From Serratia plymuthica (GTDB lineage: Bacteria > Pseudomonadota > Gammaproteobacteria > Enterobacterales > Enterobacteriaceae), in contig NZ_CP068771.1 in assembly GCF_018336935.1 (NCBI RefSeq), positions 4,588,001 to 4,652,000 of the forward strand: 64,000 bases of DNA, in the 5' to 3' direction. Positions 24,826 to 33,225 of the stretch are shown here, piece after piece. Position numbers and translations under genes: made by a program. The notes under the pieces are model-generated. The model ran no database searches, had not been told where the DNA came from, and worked only from the letters and a program-made list of their open reading frames with translations. Positions within the stretch are counted from its first letter, which is position 1, and each line of letters starts with the position of its first letter.

Positions 24826-27474
24826 TCACTGCGCGTCGCCAGCCTGCAGCGGCAGGGTCAAATTGACGATCCCGTCCTCAAGTTGCACATCAATGCCAAA
24901 GCCCAGCCGTTGTGCCAGCGCAATCATACCGCGGTTATTCGGCATGGTGATGCCGGTCAGGCGGGTCAGTCCGTGAGCACGGGCATAGGCGATCATCTTT
25001 TCCAACAGTTGGCGGCCGAGGCCCAGCCCTTTCAGATCAGAGCGTACCAGCACGGCGAATTCCGCATCGGTATTGTCCGGATCGGAAAGCGCACGCGTTA
25101 CGCCGATGATTTGCTCATCGCGCACGGCGACAAAAGCCATTTCACGATCGTAGTCGATTTGCGTCATGTTAGCCAAATCGTCGTGGGTAAACTCGTTGAT
25201 CTCACTGAAATAGCGGTAGTAGAGATCTTCCTTGGTCACGCGATCGATAAAATGCTTCAGCGCCGGCTCGTCCTCCGGCAGAATTGGCCGGAACAGGCAC
25301 TGAGAACCATCTTTCAAGCGGATAGTTTCTTCCAGTTCATGCGGATAAGGGCGGATCGCCAGCCGCGCCTGCGGGTCGCCTTCGAAAGGCGCAATTTGCA
25401 TGGAGACGTCCAGCAGCGTGAATTCGCTGCCGGAGGCCAGCACCGGGTGGATGTCCAGCCGGGTGATTTCAGGGCAATCGAGGATCAGGTTAGATACCTG
25501 CACCAGCAGGCGGCTCAGCCCGGGAATATCCAGCGGCCGCAGTGCGCTGCGCCCACGGATTTTTCCGCCTTTAACCGCCTGCAGCACCAAATAACGCGCC
25601 AGCGCCATATTCAGCGGCGGCAAGGCTACGGCGACCTGGTTTTCCTGCCGCCATTCGATACCCCCTTCGCCCAGCATGATCAGCGGGCCAAAGATAGCGT
25701 CCTGCTCTACGGCAATACGCAGTTCCTGCGCTCCGGCACGGTTGGCCATGCTTTGCACCAGCAGGCCGTGAATGCGGGCCTGCGGATAGGTGCGTTTTAC
25801 GCGATCGAGAATAGCGTCCGCCGCGCGCTGGACCTCGGTGGCGGTACGCAGGTAGAGCATAACGCCCTGAACCTCTGATTTATGAGGAATATCCGGCGAG
25901 CGCAGCTTCAGCGCCACCGGGTAACCGATTTGTTCGGCGATGTGCACCGCTTCGGTACTGTCTTCGGCAATCCAGGTGGGCAGGGTGGTCAGATCATAGG
26001 CCTGCAGAATGGATTGCACTTCGTGGGTATCGAGCTGTGTAGCGCCTTCAGTCAATGCCTGATGGATGAGCCTATGCGCATCGGCGGTGTTGGCCGTAAG
26101 GCCGACCGGGAGCGCCGGGGTCTCTTTCAACTGCTTCTGGTTGCGGCGATATTCCACCATATGCATAAAGGCGGTCACCGCACCTTCCGGGGTACGGTAG
26201 GTGGGGATACCGGCCTCGGTAAACAATCGCCGGGCTTCTTGCGAAGAGTATTCGCCGCACCAGTTGGTGAGCAGCGTGATGCGTTTACCGCGCGGGTGTT
26301 GGCGTACGGTATCGATAATGCGTTCAGCGGTGACGGTGCCTGGGGCCGCCGCGCTTGGGGCGTGGATCAGCAACAGAGCATCGTAGTCGTGGCTGTCGAG
26401 CAGCGTCTTGACCGCCGCCAGATAGCGTTGCGGCGTGGCGTCATCCCGCAGATCTATGGGGTTGCCGGCGCGAATGGACTCCGGCAAAGCCTCGCCGAGC
26501 TGCGACAGGCTCTCTTCCCCCAACTGCGCCAGCTTGCCGTTGCGGCCTAGCAGTTCGTCCAACGCCATCGCCGCCGGTGCCGCGCCGTTGCTGACGATCA
26601 TCAGCCGCTCACCGCGCAGCGGATGCATATGGCTCAGGGTTTCCACCGCGGAGAACAGTTCGTGGGTGTCCTGAACGCGCAATAACCCCGCACGCTGAAT
26701 GGCGGCATCATAGGCCGCGTCCAGGCCTTGCTGGCTGTTGAGCAACAGTTGCGCCTGTTGGCTGCGGCCGCTTTTGATCACCAGTATCGGCTTATTGCGC
26801 GAGGCGCTGCGCGAGGCAGACAAAAAGCGGCGTGCGTCGCTGATGTTTTCCAGGTACAGCAAGATGGCGCTGGTTTTGCTGTCGCGTGCCAGAAAATCCA
26901 GCAGGTCGTCGACGTCAATATCCAGGCTGTCGCCCAGCGCGATAAAATAGGAAAACCCGACCTCGCGCTGTTGCGCCCAGTCGAGAATGGTATTGGCGAC
27001 GGCGGCAGACTGCGAAATAAACGCCAGTTTGCCCTTGAGGATCGGTACCGGTGAGAAACTGGCGTTGAGACCTTGCCAGGGGGCCAGCAGGCCCAGGCTA
27101 TTCGGCCCAAGCAGGCGTATCGAGTAACGCTGCGCGCAGGCTTTCAACTCGGCGAACTGTTCCGGTGGGGAGGAGAGCACAATGGCGGTTTTACAGCCGC
27201 GTTTGCCCAGGGCCTCAATCAATGCCAGGTTGCGCTGCGCGTGGGTACAGAGTATCGCCAGATCGGGCGTAAGCGGCAGGCTGGCGACGTCAGGGTAGGC
27301 CATCACGCCGCACACGGCCTTATAACGCGGCGTGACCGGCATTACCGGCCCGCTGAAGCCACCGGCCAACAGGTTGCTCATCATCAGGTTACCGGCGCGG
27401 CCGGGCTGTTGTGAAGCGCCGAGAACGGCAATCGATTTAGGACGTAAAAGCGCTTCTAACCCTCGCTGGCTCAT
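24826..27474 (-). CDS. patZ: Protein lysine acetyltransferase Pat/PatZ (YfiQ)
   Basis: A bimodular acetyltransferase that acetylates lysines of metabolic enzymes, including acetyl-CoA synthetase, using acetyl-CoA. Residues 1 to about 700 resemble NDP-forming acyl-CoA synthetases (CoA-binding Rossmann domain with SIAVLGASQQPGRAG, then an ATP-grasp part with KLRSPDIPHKSEVQGVML) but act as a regulatory module. The last 150 residues form a GNAT domain with the acetyl-CoA loop LKGLGLGRQLLEK. I choose the ATG at 27474, which has AAGGAG upstream and gives the E. coli N-terminus (882 residues); eight extra codons upstream are not conserved. Confidence 0.95.
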   Translation of the reverse strand: MSQRGLEALLRPKSIAVLGASQQPGRAGNLMMSNLLAGGFSGPVMPVTPRYKAVCGVMAYPDVASLPLTPDLAILCTHAQRNLALIEALGKRGCKTAIVLSSPPEQFAELKACAQRYSIRLLGPNSLGLLAPWQGLNASFSPVPILKGKLAFISQSAAVANTILDWAQQREVGFSYFIALGDSLDIDVDDLLDFLARDSKTSAILLYLENISDARRFLSASRSASRNKPILVIKSGRSQQAQLLLNSQQGLDAAYDAAIQRAGLLRVQDTHELFSAVETLSHMHPLRGERLMIVSNGAAPAAMALDELLGRNGKLAQLGEESLSQLGEALPESIRAGNPIDLRDDATPQRYLAAVKTLLDSHDYDALLLIHAPSAAAPGTVTAERIIDTVRQHPRGKRITLLTNWCGEYSSQEARRLFTEAGIPTYRTPEGAVTAFMHMVEYRRNQKQLKETPALPVGLTANTADAHRLIHQALTEGATQLDTHEVQSILQAYDLTTLPTWIAEDSTEAVHIAEQIGYPVALKLRSPDIPHKSEVQGVMLYLRTATEVQRAADAILDRVKRTYPQARIHGLLVQSMANRAGAQELRIAVEQDAIFGPLIMLGEGGIEWRQENQVAVALPPLNMALARYLVLQAVKGGKIRGRSALRPLDIPGLSRLLVQVSNLILDCPEITRLDIHPVLASGSEFTLLDVSMQIAPFEGDPQARLAIRPYPHELEETIRLKDGSQCLFRPILPEDEPALKHFIDRVTKEDLYYRYFSEINEFTHDDLANMTQIDYDREMAFVAVRDEQIIGVTRALSDPDNTDAEFAVLVRSDLKGLGLGRQLLEKMIAYARAHGLTRLTGITMPNNRGMIALAQRLGFGIDVQLEDGIVNLTLPLQAGDAQ

Positions 27475-27486
27475 GTACGGCTCCTT

Positions 27487-27606
27487 TATGTCCTTCAAAA
27501 TAACAGAGGCGTTGGCTGCCGTCGCTTACCTGGGCTGCTTTGTAAACCAAACGTCCTGGGGCATGTTCAGTTGTCAGCGACCTGCATTTCGAATTATTGG
27601 CTATAG
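27487..27606. repeat. Degenerate ERIC-family palindrome between patZ and tapT
   Basis: The sequence follows the Serratia form of the 120-130-bp ERIC element: CCTTCAAAATAACAGAGGCG then GTTGGCTGCCGTCGCTTACC, a decayed centre around CGTCCTGGGG, and CTGCATTTCGAATTATTGGC at the far end. Many positions differ from the consensus, so it looks old. It occupies nearly the whole gap and overlaps the patZ 5' untranslated region. Boundaries are approximate. Confidence 0.6.
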
Positions 27607-27624
27607 CTAGGTTACTGCCTGATT

Positions 27625-28329
27625 CTAGACGTTTTGAGACGGCTTTGCTGTGACCGGTGCCTCCGGGCGCGTAGGTTTCCCTGCCAGATACTGTTGGCGG
27701 AAATAGCGAAAATGCTCGGCCAGCCCCTCTGCAGCGGCTGCATCACCGGCCTGTTGCAACAGCGCTGTCGCGACTTCTGCTGTGCAGTGTTGCTCGGTGC
27801 GGCTGGCTTCGCGCAGTTGGTAGTTCGACGCGGCGGTCACGTTGAGTGAGAACACCGGGAACTGATTGAGATACGGGCTTTTACGGAACATTTTGCTTGC
27901 CTCGGTCCAGGTACCGTCCAGCATAATAAACAGCGGCGGTTTGCCACCGGCAGGCAGCTCGCTGAACACCGGCCGTTCAGGTGCGGCATAAGACGCGGGA
28001 AACACCACATAAGGCTGGCGTTCGGGATCGTTAATTGCCGTCAATAGCGCTGGGTCAACCTCGGTGCGCGACCAAAGGTACGCCTGCGTGTCTGGCAGTA
28101 TATCGGCGATCAGGCGGCCAGTATTGCTTGGCTTCAACGGCTCTGCACCAAACATGATCAGGCAGAAACGGCTGGTGGCGGGCTGTGGCTGGATAGTGTC
28201 GCACAGGCAGTTTTTTTGCGGCAGCAGGCAACCCTGACAACGCGATATGCGGTTGCCGCGCGCCAGAAAGGGGCGAGTAGAGCGTTCCAGGCGAAACTGG
28301 CGCAGGCGAAGTACGGCGTTGTCGGTCAT
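27625..28329 (-). CDS. tapT: tRNA-uridine aminocarboxypropyltransferase TapT (DTW domain)
   Basis: TapT adds the acp group to uridine 47 in the variable loop of several tRNAs, using S-adenosylmethionine. The DTW-domain hallmarks are present: a zinc-binding cysteine cluster near the N-terminus (CQGCLLPQKNCLC), KPSNTGRLIADILPD, and the catalytic DGTW motif followed by SKMFRKSPYL. I start at the ATG at 28329, matching MTDNAVLRLR of the family (234 residues). It was formerly called YfiP. It lies between trxC and patZ on the same strand as in E. coli. Confidence 0.92.
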   Translation of the reverse strand: MTDNAVLRLRQFRLERSTRPFLARGNRISRCQGCLLPQKNCLCDTIQPQPATSRFCLIMFGAEPLKPSNTGRLIADILPDTQAYLWSRTEVDPALLTAINDPERQPYVVFPASYAAPERPVFSELPAGGKPPLFIMLDGTWTEASKMFRKSPYLNQFPVFSLNVTAASNYQLREASRTEQHCTAEVATALLQQAGDAAAAEGLAEHFRYFRQQYLAGKPTRPEAPVTAKPSQNV

Positions 28330-28364
28330 AAGTATTCCGGCGAAAACCGCCATTGTAACGCAGA

Positions 28365-28392
28365 AAAAAGCCCGACGGGAGCGTTCGGGCTG
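28365..28392 (-). terminator. Terminator of trxC
   Basis: On the minus strand, AGCCCGA and TCGGGCT arms of an imperfect stem are followed by TTTTTTCTG, about 56 bases past the trxC stop and just upstream of tapT. Confidence 0.75.
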
Positions 28393-28447
28393 GATTGCGT
28401 CACGGCGATGTCATCCACAATGGGCAACACCGCCTATACTTTCTGCG

Positions 28448-28867
28448 TTAAACTAGTTCATTGAGCCAGTTATCGAACGGCGTTTTCGGCATCGCGCCGT
28501 TGAGCATGTCGACCATTTTGCCCTCACGGAACAGCATGATGGTCGGAATGCTGCGGATACGGAAGCGGGCGCTCAGTTCCGGTTCGGCTTCGGTGTTCAC
28601 CTTCACGAAGCGTACTTTGCCGGCGCGCTCTTCGGCAACGTCTTCGAAGACGGGCGCAAAGTTGACGCAGGGGCCGCACCACGGCGCCCAGAAATCGACC
28701 ACTACCGGCAAGTCATCCTGCAGCAGTTGGTCCAGCGTGGCTGCAGTGGCATTGATCACCTCGCCGTCAAATAACGGGTGGCCGCAGCGGCCGCATTTCG
28801 CGCCGTCCGACACGCGTTCTTCAGGTACGCGGTTGGTGGCATTGCAAACTGCACAGACTGTATTCAT
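28448..28867 (-). CDS. trxC: Thioredoxin 2
   Basis: TrxC is the zinc-containing cytoplasmic thioredoxin, an OxyR-dependent antioxidant reductase in E. coli. The 139-residue protein has the N-terminal zinc module with cysteines 5, 8, 25 and 28, then the thioredoxin fold with the active site WCGPC at 63-67 and the cis-proline segment RSIPTIMLF. The frame is open upstream to 28969, but the ATG at 28867 has a GAGGT Shine-Dalgarno and gives the MNTVC start of the family. Confidence 0.96.
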   Translation of the reverse strand: MNTVCAVCNATNRVPEERVSDGAKCGRCGHPLFDGEVINATAATLDQLLQDDLPVVVDFWAPWCGPCVNFAPVFEDVAEERAGKVRFVKVNTEAEPELSARFRIRSIPTIMLFREGKMVDMLNGAMPKTPFDNWLNELV

Positions 28868-29077
28868 GTTTACCTCGGAGACTGAGAAAGCATTCTCTAC
28901 GCCGCAGTCAGGTTGCGGAGTTGTTTCTTTAATGCTGGTTATTATCGGTAAAAACGGGGCATTGAACAAAGAGGTTTGTTCGATGGATACGATAGTTGCT
29001 AGCTTTTAGCGCAAGTAGGTGGCTTAGCACCCCAACATCAGGTAATCTTCGCGCCCTGCGCGTTGGTGGAGAAGACA

Positions 29078-30166
29078 ATGAACGATTCATTTAGTGGCAA
29101 GAACGGTAAAGTTAAAGTGATGTACGTCCGTAGTGACGACGACAGCAGCGACGACCGTAACAAGAATAAACGTCCGGCAGGCAAAGGCCGTCCGGCTGAC
29201 GGTGCGCGCTCGGGCCGTACCGGTCAGGACAAGCCGCGTGGCAATAATGATCGCCGTGGCTCCGATTCTCGCCGCAGTGAAAGCGATCGTCCTCGCCGTC
29301 CGGCGCATACTGAAGACCGTGGCGGTTATGATTCGCCGTGGAAAACCGTGTCACGCGCCCCGGAAGAAGAGCCGGCGTTCGATCACGGCGGCATCAGTGG
29401 CAAAAGCTTTATCGATCCAGAGCAGTTGCGCCGTCAACGTGCGGAAGAAACCCGTGTCTACGGTGAGAATGCCTGTCAGGCGCTGTTCGCCAGCCGCCCG
29501 GACGCCATTGTCCGCGCCTGGTTCGTGCAGTCCGTTACGCCGCGTTTCCGCGAAGCGCTGCGCTGGATGGCGGCTAACCGCAAAGCCTACCACGTGGTGG
29601 ATGAAGAAGAGCTGGCGAAAGCGTCCGGCACCGAACACCACGGCGGCGTATGTTTCCTGATCAAGAAGCGTCAGGGTCTGGATGCGCAAACCTATTTGAA
29701 AGAAGCCCCGGCGAAAGATTGCGTGCTGGCGCTGGAAGAAGTGGGCAACCCGCACAATCTGGGCGCTATCGTCCGTTCTTGCGCCCACTTTGGCGTGAAC
29801 GGCGTGCTGTTGCAGGATCCGGCGGTGCTGGAATCCGGTGCGGCGGTGCGTACTGCTGAAGGCGGCGCGGAGCACATCAAGGCGATTAACGCCGATGACT
29901 TCCTGTCGGTGCTGGATACCTTCCGCAAAGCGGGTTACACCATCGTCACCACCTCAAGCCACAAAGGCACGCCGTTGGCGCAAGCCAAACTGCCGGCCAA
30001 AATGGTGCTGGTGCTGGGCCAGGAACGTGATGGTCTGAGCGACAGCGCATGGCAGCAGGGGGATATGAGCGTGTCTATCGGCGGTACCGGCAAGGTGGAA
30101 AGCCTGAACGTATCGGTCGCGACCGGCATTCTGCTGGCCGACTGGTGGCGTCAAAACCAGGCCTAA
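29078..30166 (+). CDS. yfiF: Putative SpoU-family rRNA/tRNA 2'-O-methyltransferase YfiF
   Basis: A 362-residue SPOUT-class methyltransferase. The first 120 residues or so are low-complexity, rich in Arg, Lys and Asp, and probably disordered. A SpoU substrate-binding domain follows ([15 protein letters not shown] at its start), then the trefoil-knot catalytic domain with motifs [31 protein letters not shown] and [12 protein letters not shown]. The target nucleotide of YfiF is not established to my knowledge. I choose the ATG at 29078 after GGAGAAG. An ERIC element begins directly after the stop codon. Confidence 0.9.
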   Translation: MNDSFSGKNGKVKVMYVRSDDDSSDDRNKNKRPAGKGRPADGARSGRTGQDKPRGNNDRRGSDSRRSESDRPRRPAHTEDRGGYDSPWKTVSRAPEEEPAFDHGGISGKSFIDPEQLRRQRAEETRVYGENACQALFASRPDAIVRAWFVQSVTPRFREALRWMAANRKAYHVVDEEELAKASGTEHHGGVCFLIKKRQGLDAQTYLKEAPAKDCVLALEEVGNPHNLGAIVRSCAHFGVNGVLLQDPAVLESGAAVRTAEGGAEHIKAINADDFLSVLDTFRKAGYTIVTTSSHKGTPLAQAKLPAKMVLVLGQERDGLSDSAWQQGDMSVSIGGTGKVESLNVSVATGILLADWWRQNQA

Positions 30167-30293
30167 TATACCCGTCGCCTTTCAAGCCGCAGCGTTGTTA
30201 CCTGCACTAACTCACCCCGGTTACTTACTAGAGCAAGCGCCTGGGGATGAGTGAGTTGGTCGCCTGGCTGCAACTTGAAATTCATAGGGTATA
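30167..30293. repeat. ERIC element (127 bp)
   Basis: A 127-bp imperfect palindrome with TATACCCGTCG at one end and AGGGTATA at the other, and ERIC core sequences such as CTCACCCCGG, TTACTTACTAGAGCAAGCGC, CTGGGGATGA and CTGCAACTTGAAATTCATAG. Length and termini match the canonical element exactly. It starts on the base after the yfiF TAA and lies before the yfiF terminator, so it is transcribed with yfiF. Confidence 0.9.
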
Positions 30294-30305
30294 CATAATA
30301 GGTTA

Positions 30306-30340
30306 TAAAAAAACGGGCGCCCTAGGGCGCCCGTTTTGTT
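30306..30340. terminator. Bidirectional terminator between yfiF and emrB
   Basis: A 22-base perfect palindrome (30313-30334, centre CCCTAGGG) has an A-run on its left and TTTTGTTTT on its right. It ends yfiF rightward and emrB leftward. Confidence 0.92.
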
Positions 30341-30349
30341 TTCTACGGC

Positions 30350-31885
30350 CTAGTGAGCGCCGCCACCCCCGCCGCCGGAGCTGAATGGCGGTTTCGCCAC
30401 CCAGACCAACGCCAGCAGGATCAGGAACACCCCCGCCGCCAGCCAGAAGATCTCGTTGGCAGAGATAATCAGCCCCTGCGCGGTGATCTCGTTGGCAATA
30501 TAGGCCGAGGCCTGCTGTTTGCTCATGCCAACCTGTTCCAACTGCCGGTACATCTCCTGCGACTGCGGGTTATAAGGATTTACAAACTCCGCCAGCTGCG
30601 AGTGGTGCTGCGATTCGCGCTGGGTCCACAGCGTAGTGGTAATCGAGGTGCCGATTGAACCTGCCAGCGTACGGGTAAAGTTCGACAGGCTCGATGCCGC
30701 CGCCATGCGCTCCGGCGGCAGGCCGGACAGCGTAATGGTGATCAGTGGCATAAAGAAGCAGGCAATGGCGAAGCCCTGGATAAACTGCGGCCAGGCCGAA
30801 GCGCCAAAATCCATTCCCGGTTCAAACGTATAGGCGCGCCAATAGAAGCACACGGCATACATCACGAAGCTGAAGGTCACCAGTCGCCGCATATCCAGCC
30901 GGTTGCCGAATTTACCGATAATCGGTGACAGCAACACAGGTAACAGCCCGATAGGTGCCGAAGCCAGGCCGGCCCAGGTGGCGGTATAGCCATAGACCTC
31001 CTGCAACAGCTGCGGCAACAGCACGATAGAGCCGAAGTACAGCATATAGGCCAGGCTGATGCACAGACAGCCGATGGTAAAGTTGCGCGATTTGAAGAGC
31101 GATAAATCCACCACCGGGTGGTCATCCGTCAGCTCCCATATCACCAGGAACACCAGCGCCACTACGGCGATCACCGTCAGGACGATAATCTCCGTCGAGT
31201 TGAACCAGTCCAGCTCTTTACCCTGATCGAGCATCACCTGCAGCGAACCAATGCCGACAATCAGCAGCACCAGACCGACGGTGTCGATCGGTTTGATCTC
31301 GGTTTGGGTTTCTCTGCCTTTCAGCGTCGCCATCGCCACCAGGATCACGAACAGGCCAATCGGGATATTGATGAAGAAGATCCAGCCCCAGTGATAGTTA
31401 TCGCTGATATACCCGCCGAGGATCGGCCCGAAGATCGGCGCCACGATCACCGTCATTGACCAAAGCGCCAGAGCCATCGATCGTTTGGCGGGCGGATAGT
31501 TGTTCAGCAACAGGCTTTGCGACAGCGGGATCAACGGCCCCGCCACCAACCCCTGGATCACGCGGAAGAAGATCAGCATGCCCAGGCTGTTGGAAATGCC
31601 GCACAGCCAGGAGGCGAGGGCGAACAGCGCCGTGGACCAAAGGAACAGGCGCACTTCACCGATGCGCTTGGCCAACCAGCCGGTGATCGGAATGGAGATG
31701 GCATTCGCCACCCCAAACGAGGTGATCACCCAAGTCCCCTGCGAGTTGGAGGACCCGAGGTTACCGGCGATGGTCGGGATCGCCACGTTGGCGATGGTCG
31801 AGTCCAGTACCTGCATGAAGGTCGCCATGGCGAGCGCGACCGTCATCCAGGCTAACTGTGCGCCTTCAAGCGGTTTCTGTGCCAA
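30350..31885 (-). CDS. emrB: Multidrug efflux MFS transporter EmrB
   Basis: EmrB is the inner-membrane proton antiporter of the DHA2 family (14 membrane segments) that, with EmrA and an outer-membrane channel, exports hydrophobic drugs and uncouplers. The 511-residue protein carries QVLDSTIANVAIPTIAGNLG in the first helix, VIQGLVAGPLIPLSQSLLL, motif C and the Gly-rich C-terminus, all as in E. coli EmrB. It is the last gene of the emr operon, 17 bases after emrA. Confidence 0.96.
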   Translation of the reverse strand: MAQKPLEGAQLAWMTVALAMATFMQVLDSTIANVAIPTIAGNLGSSNSQGTWVITSFGVANAISIPITGWLAKRIGEVRLFLWSTALFALASWLCGISNSLGMLIFFRVIQGLVAGPLIPLSQSLLLNNYPPAKRSMALALWSMTVIVAPIFGPILGGYISDNYHWGWIFFINIPIGLFVILVAMATLKGRETQTEIKPIDTVGLVLLIVGIGSLQVMLDQGKELDWFNSTEIIVLTVIAVVALVFLVIWELTDDHPVVDLSLFKSRNFTIGCLCISLAYMLYFGSIVLLPQLLQEVYGYTATWAGLASAPIGLLPVLLSPIIGKFGNRLDMRRLVTFSFVMYAVCFYWRAYTFEPGMDFGASAWPQFIQGFAIACFFMPLITITLSGLPPERMAAASSLSNFTRTLAGSIGTSITTTLWTQRESQHHSQLAEFVNPYNPQSQEMYRQLEQVGMSKQQASAYIANEITAQGLIISANEIFWLAAGVFLILLALVWVAKPPFSSGGGGGGAH

Positions 31886-31902
31886 GGTAGCCTCCCGCGC
31901 GC

Positions 31903-33075
31903 TTAGCCGGCATTCGCATGGATCACGTCGGCGATCATTTGATCAACCGGCGCCAGATTCAACGCCAGTGCGTCGGTCTGGTACAGCGGTTTGTCTCGCA
32001 CCACGTCAGACAGCATGCGGCCATCCAGATTACTGGTGTCCACTTTCACCAGCGTCGACAGGCCAATGCGCAGCGGATGATCGGCGATTTGCTTGGCATC
32101 CAGCTCGATACGTACCGGCAGACGCTGAACCACTTTGATCCAGTTACCGGTGGCGTTCTGCGCAGGCAGCAGCGAGAAGGCGCTGCCGGTGCCCATATCG
32201 ATGCCGACGACTTTGCCGCTGTACACCACGTCATCACCGTAAACGTCGCTGACTACGCTTGCCGATTGGCCGATGCGCATATTGGCGATCTGGGTTTCTT
32301 TGAAGTTGGCGTCGACCCAGATATGCTCGGCAGGGACCACCGCCATCAGCGGGGAACCGGCGGCGATTTGCGCGCCAACCTGTACGCTGCGGCGGGAAAC
32401 ATAGCCGGTGATTGGGCTGATGATTTTAGTCCGTTGCAACGCCAGCCAGGCATCGCGCATCTGCGCGGCGGACTGCTGAATTGCCGGTTGTTTCTCCAGC
32501 GGGGTATCCAGCACCATCGCCTGATTGGCGTTATATTGCTGTACCGCCACTTCCAGCGCCGCTTTGGCGCTGTCGACGGCATCACGCGCGTGTTGCAGTT
32601 CTTCGCGCCCGATAGCGTCAACGCTGCCCAACACCACGCGGCGTTTGAGGTCGTTCTCCGCCTTGCTCAGGTCAGATTTGCGCAGGGCAATATTGGCCTG
32701 ATACTGCTTGCTGTTGATAATCAGCTGGTGGGTCTGACGCACGCTGTTGGCCAAGCTGGTCTTGGCGCGTTCCAACGCCTGTTCGGCATCGGTCGGATCG
32801 AGCGTCAGCAGGACATCACCTTGTCTGACATAGTCGGTGTTATCGAAATTGACGCTGTTTACGCTGCCGTTAACCTGCGCCATGATCTGCACCTGGTTGC
32901 CGGATACATAGGCATCATCGGTTTCCTGATGATGACGCAGCACCAGGAACCAATACACTAAATAGGCCACCCCAATAACAATGAAAATAACCGTCAGCAA
33001 CAGCAGCCAAAACTTGCGCTGCTTCTTTTTGCCGTTCGGCTGCTGCGGGTTTTGAGTCTCCGCGCTTACACTCAT
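31903..33075 (-). CDS. emrA: Multidrug efflux membrane-fusion protein EmrA
   Basis: EmrA is the periplasmic adaptor that links EmrB to the outer-membrane channel. It has one N-terminal membrane anchor (about 22-44, ending YLVYWFLVLRHH), a lipoyl half-motif (ETDDAYVSGNQVQIMAQVNGSV), a long alpha-hairpin coiled coil, the second lipoyl half and a beta-barrel. I start at the ATG at 33075 (390 residues, MSVSAETQNPQQ), as in E. coli, with GGAGA upstream. The frame extends ten codons further. An ERIC-type element lies just upstream, separating it from the outer-membrane gene. Confidence 0.95.
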   Translation of the reverse strand: MSVSAETQNPQQPNGKKKQRKFWLLLLTVIFIVIGVAYLVYWFLVLRHHQETDDAYVSGNQVQIMAQVNGSVNSVNFDNTDYVRQGDVLLTLDPTDAEQALERAKTSLANSVRQTHQLIINSKQYQANIALRKSDLSKAENDLKRRVVLGSVDAIGREELQHARDAVDSAKAALEVAVQQYNANQAMVLDTPLEKQPAIQQSAAQMRDAWLALQRTKIISPITGYVSRRSVQVGAQIAAGSPLMAVVPAEHIWVDANFKETQIANMRIGQSASVVSDVYGDDVVYSGKVVGIDMGTGSAFSLLPAQNATGNWIKVVQRLPVRIELDAKQIADHPLRIGLSTLVKVDTSNLDGRMLSDVVRDKPLYQTDALALNLAPVDQMIADVIHANAG

Positions 33076-33095
33076 GGCGTTCTCCAAGCTCTCTT

Positions 33096-33218
33096 TATCC
33101 TTCATATTTGCAGCTGTATCGGTGTTGGCTTCATTCGCTCACCCGAATCACTTACATGAGTAAGCTCATCGGGATTCGTTCCCTTGCCGCTTTGATACAG
33201 CTCCAACTATTTTGGGTA
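33096..33218. repeat. ERIC-family palindrome inside the emr operon
   Basis: About 123 bp with termini TATCC and GGGTA, a terminal inverted repeat (CAGCTGTATC/GATACAGCT) and the ERIC core (CGGTGTTGGCTTC, TCGCTCACCC, CACTTACATGAGTAAGCTC, GGGATTCGTTCCCTTGCCGC). It has Serratia-type ends and lies between the outer-membrane efflux gene and emrA, directly upstream of the emrA ribosome binding site. Confidence 0.88.
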
Positions 33219-33225
33219 GATTTTA

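Noticed and set aside
24763..25878. Open frame of 371 codons opposite the 3' half of patZ
   Set aside because: It shadows the GNAT and ATP-grasp part of patZ; no ribosome binding site or family pattern.
31918..32961. Open frame of 347 codons opposite emrA
   Set aside because: Antisense shadow; the composition mirrors emrA and there is no independent evidence.
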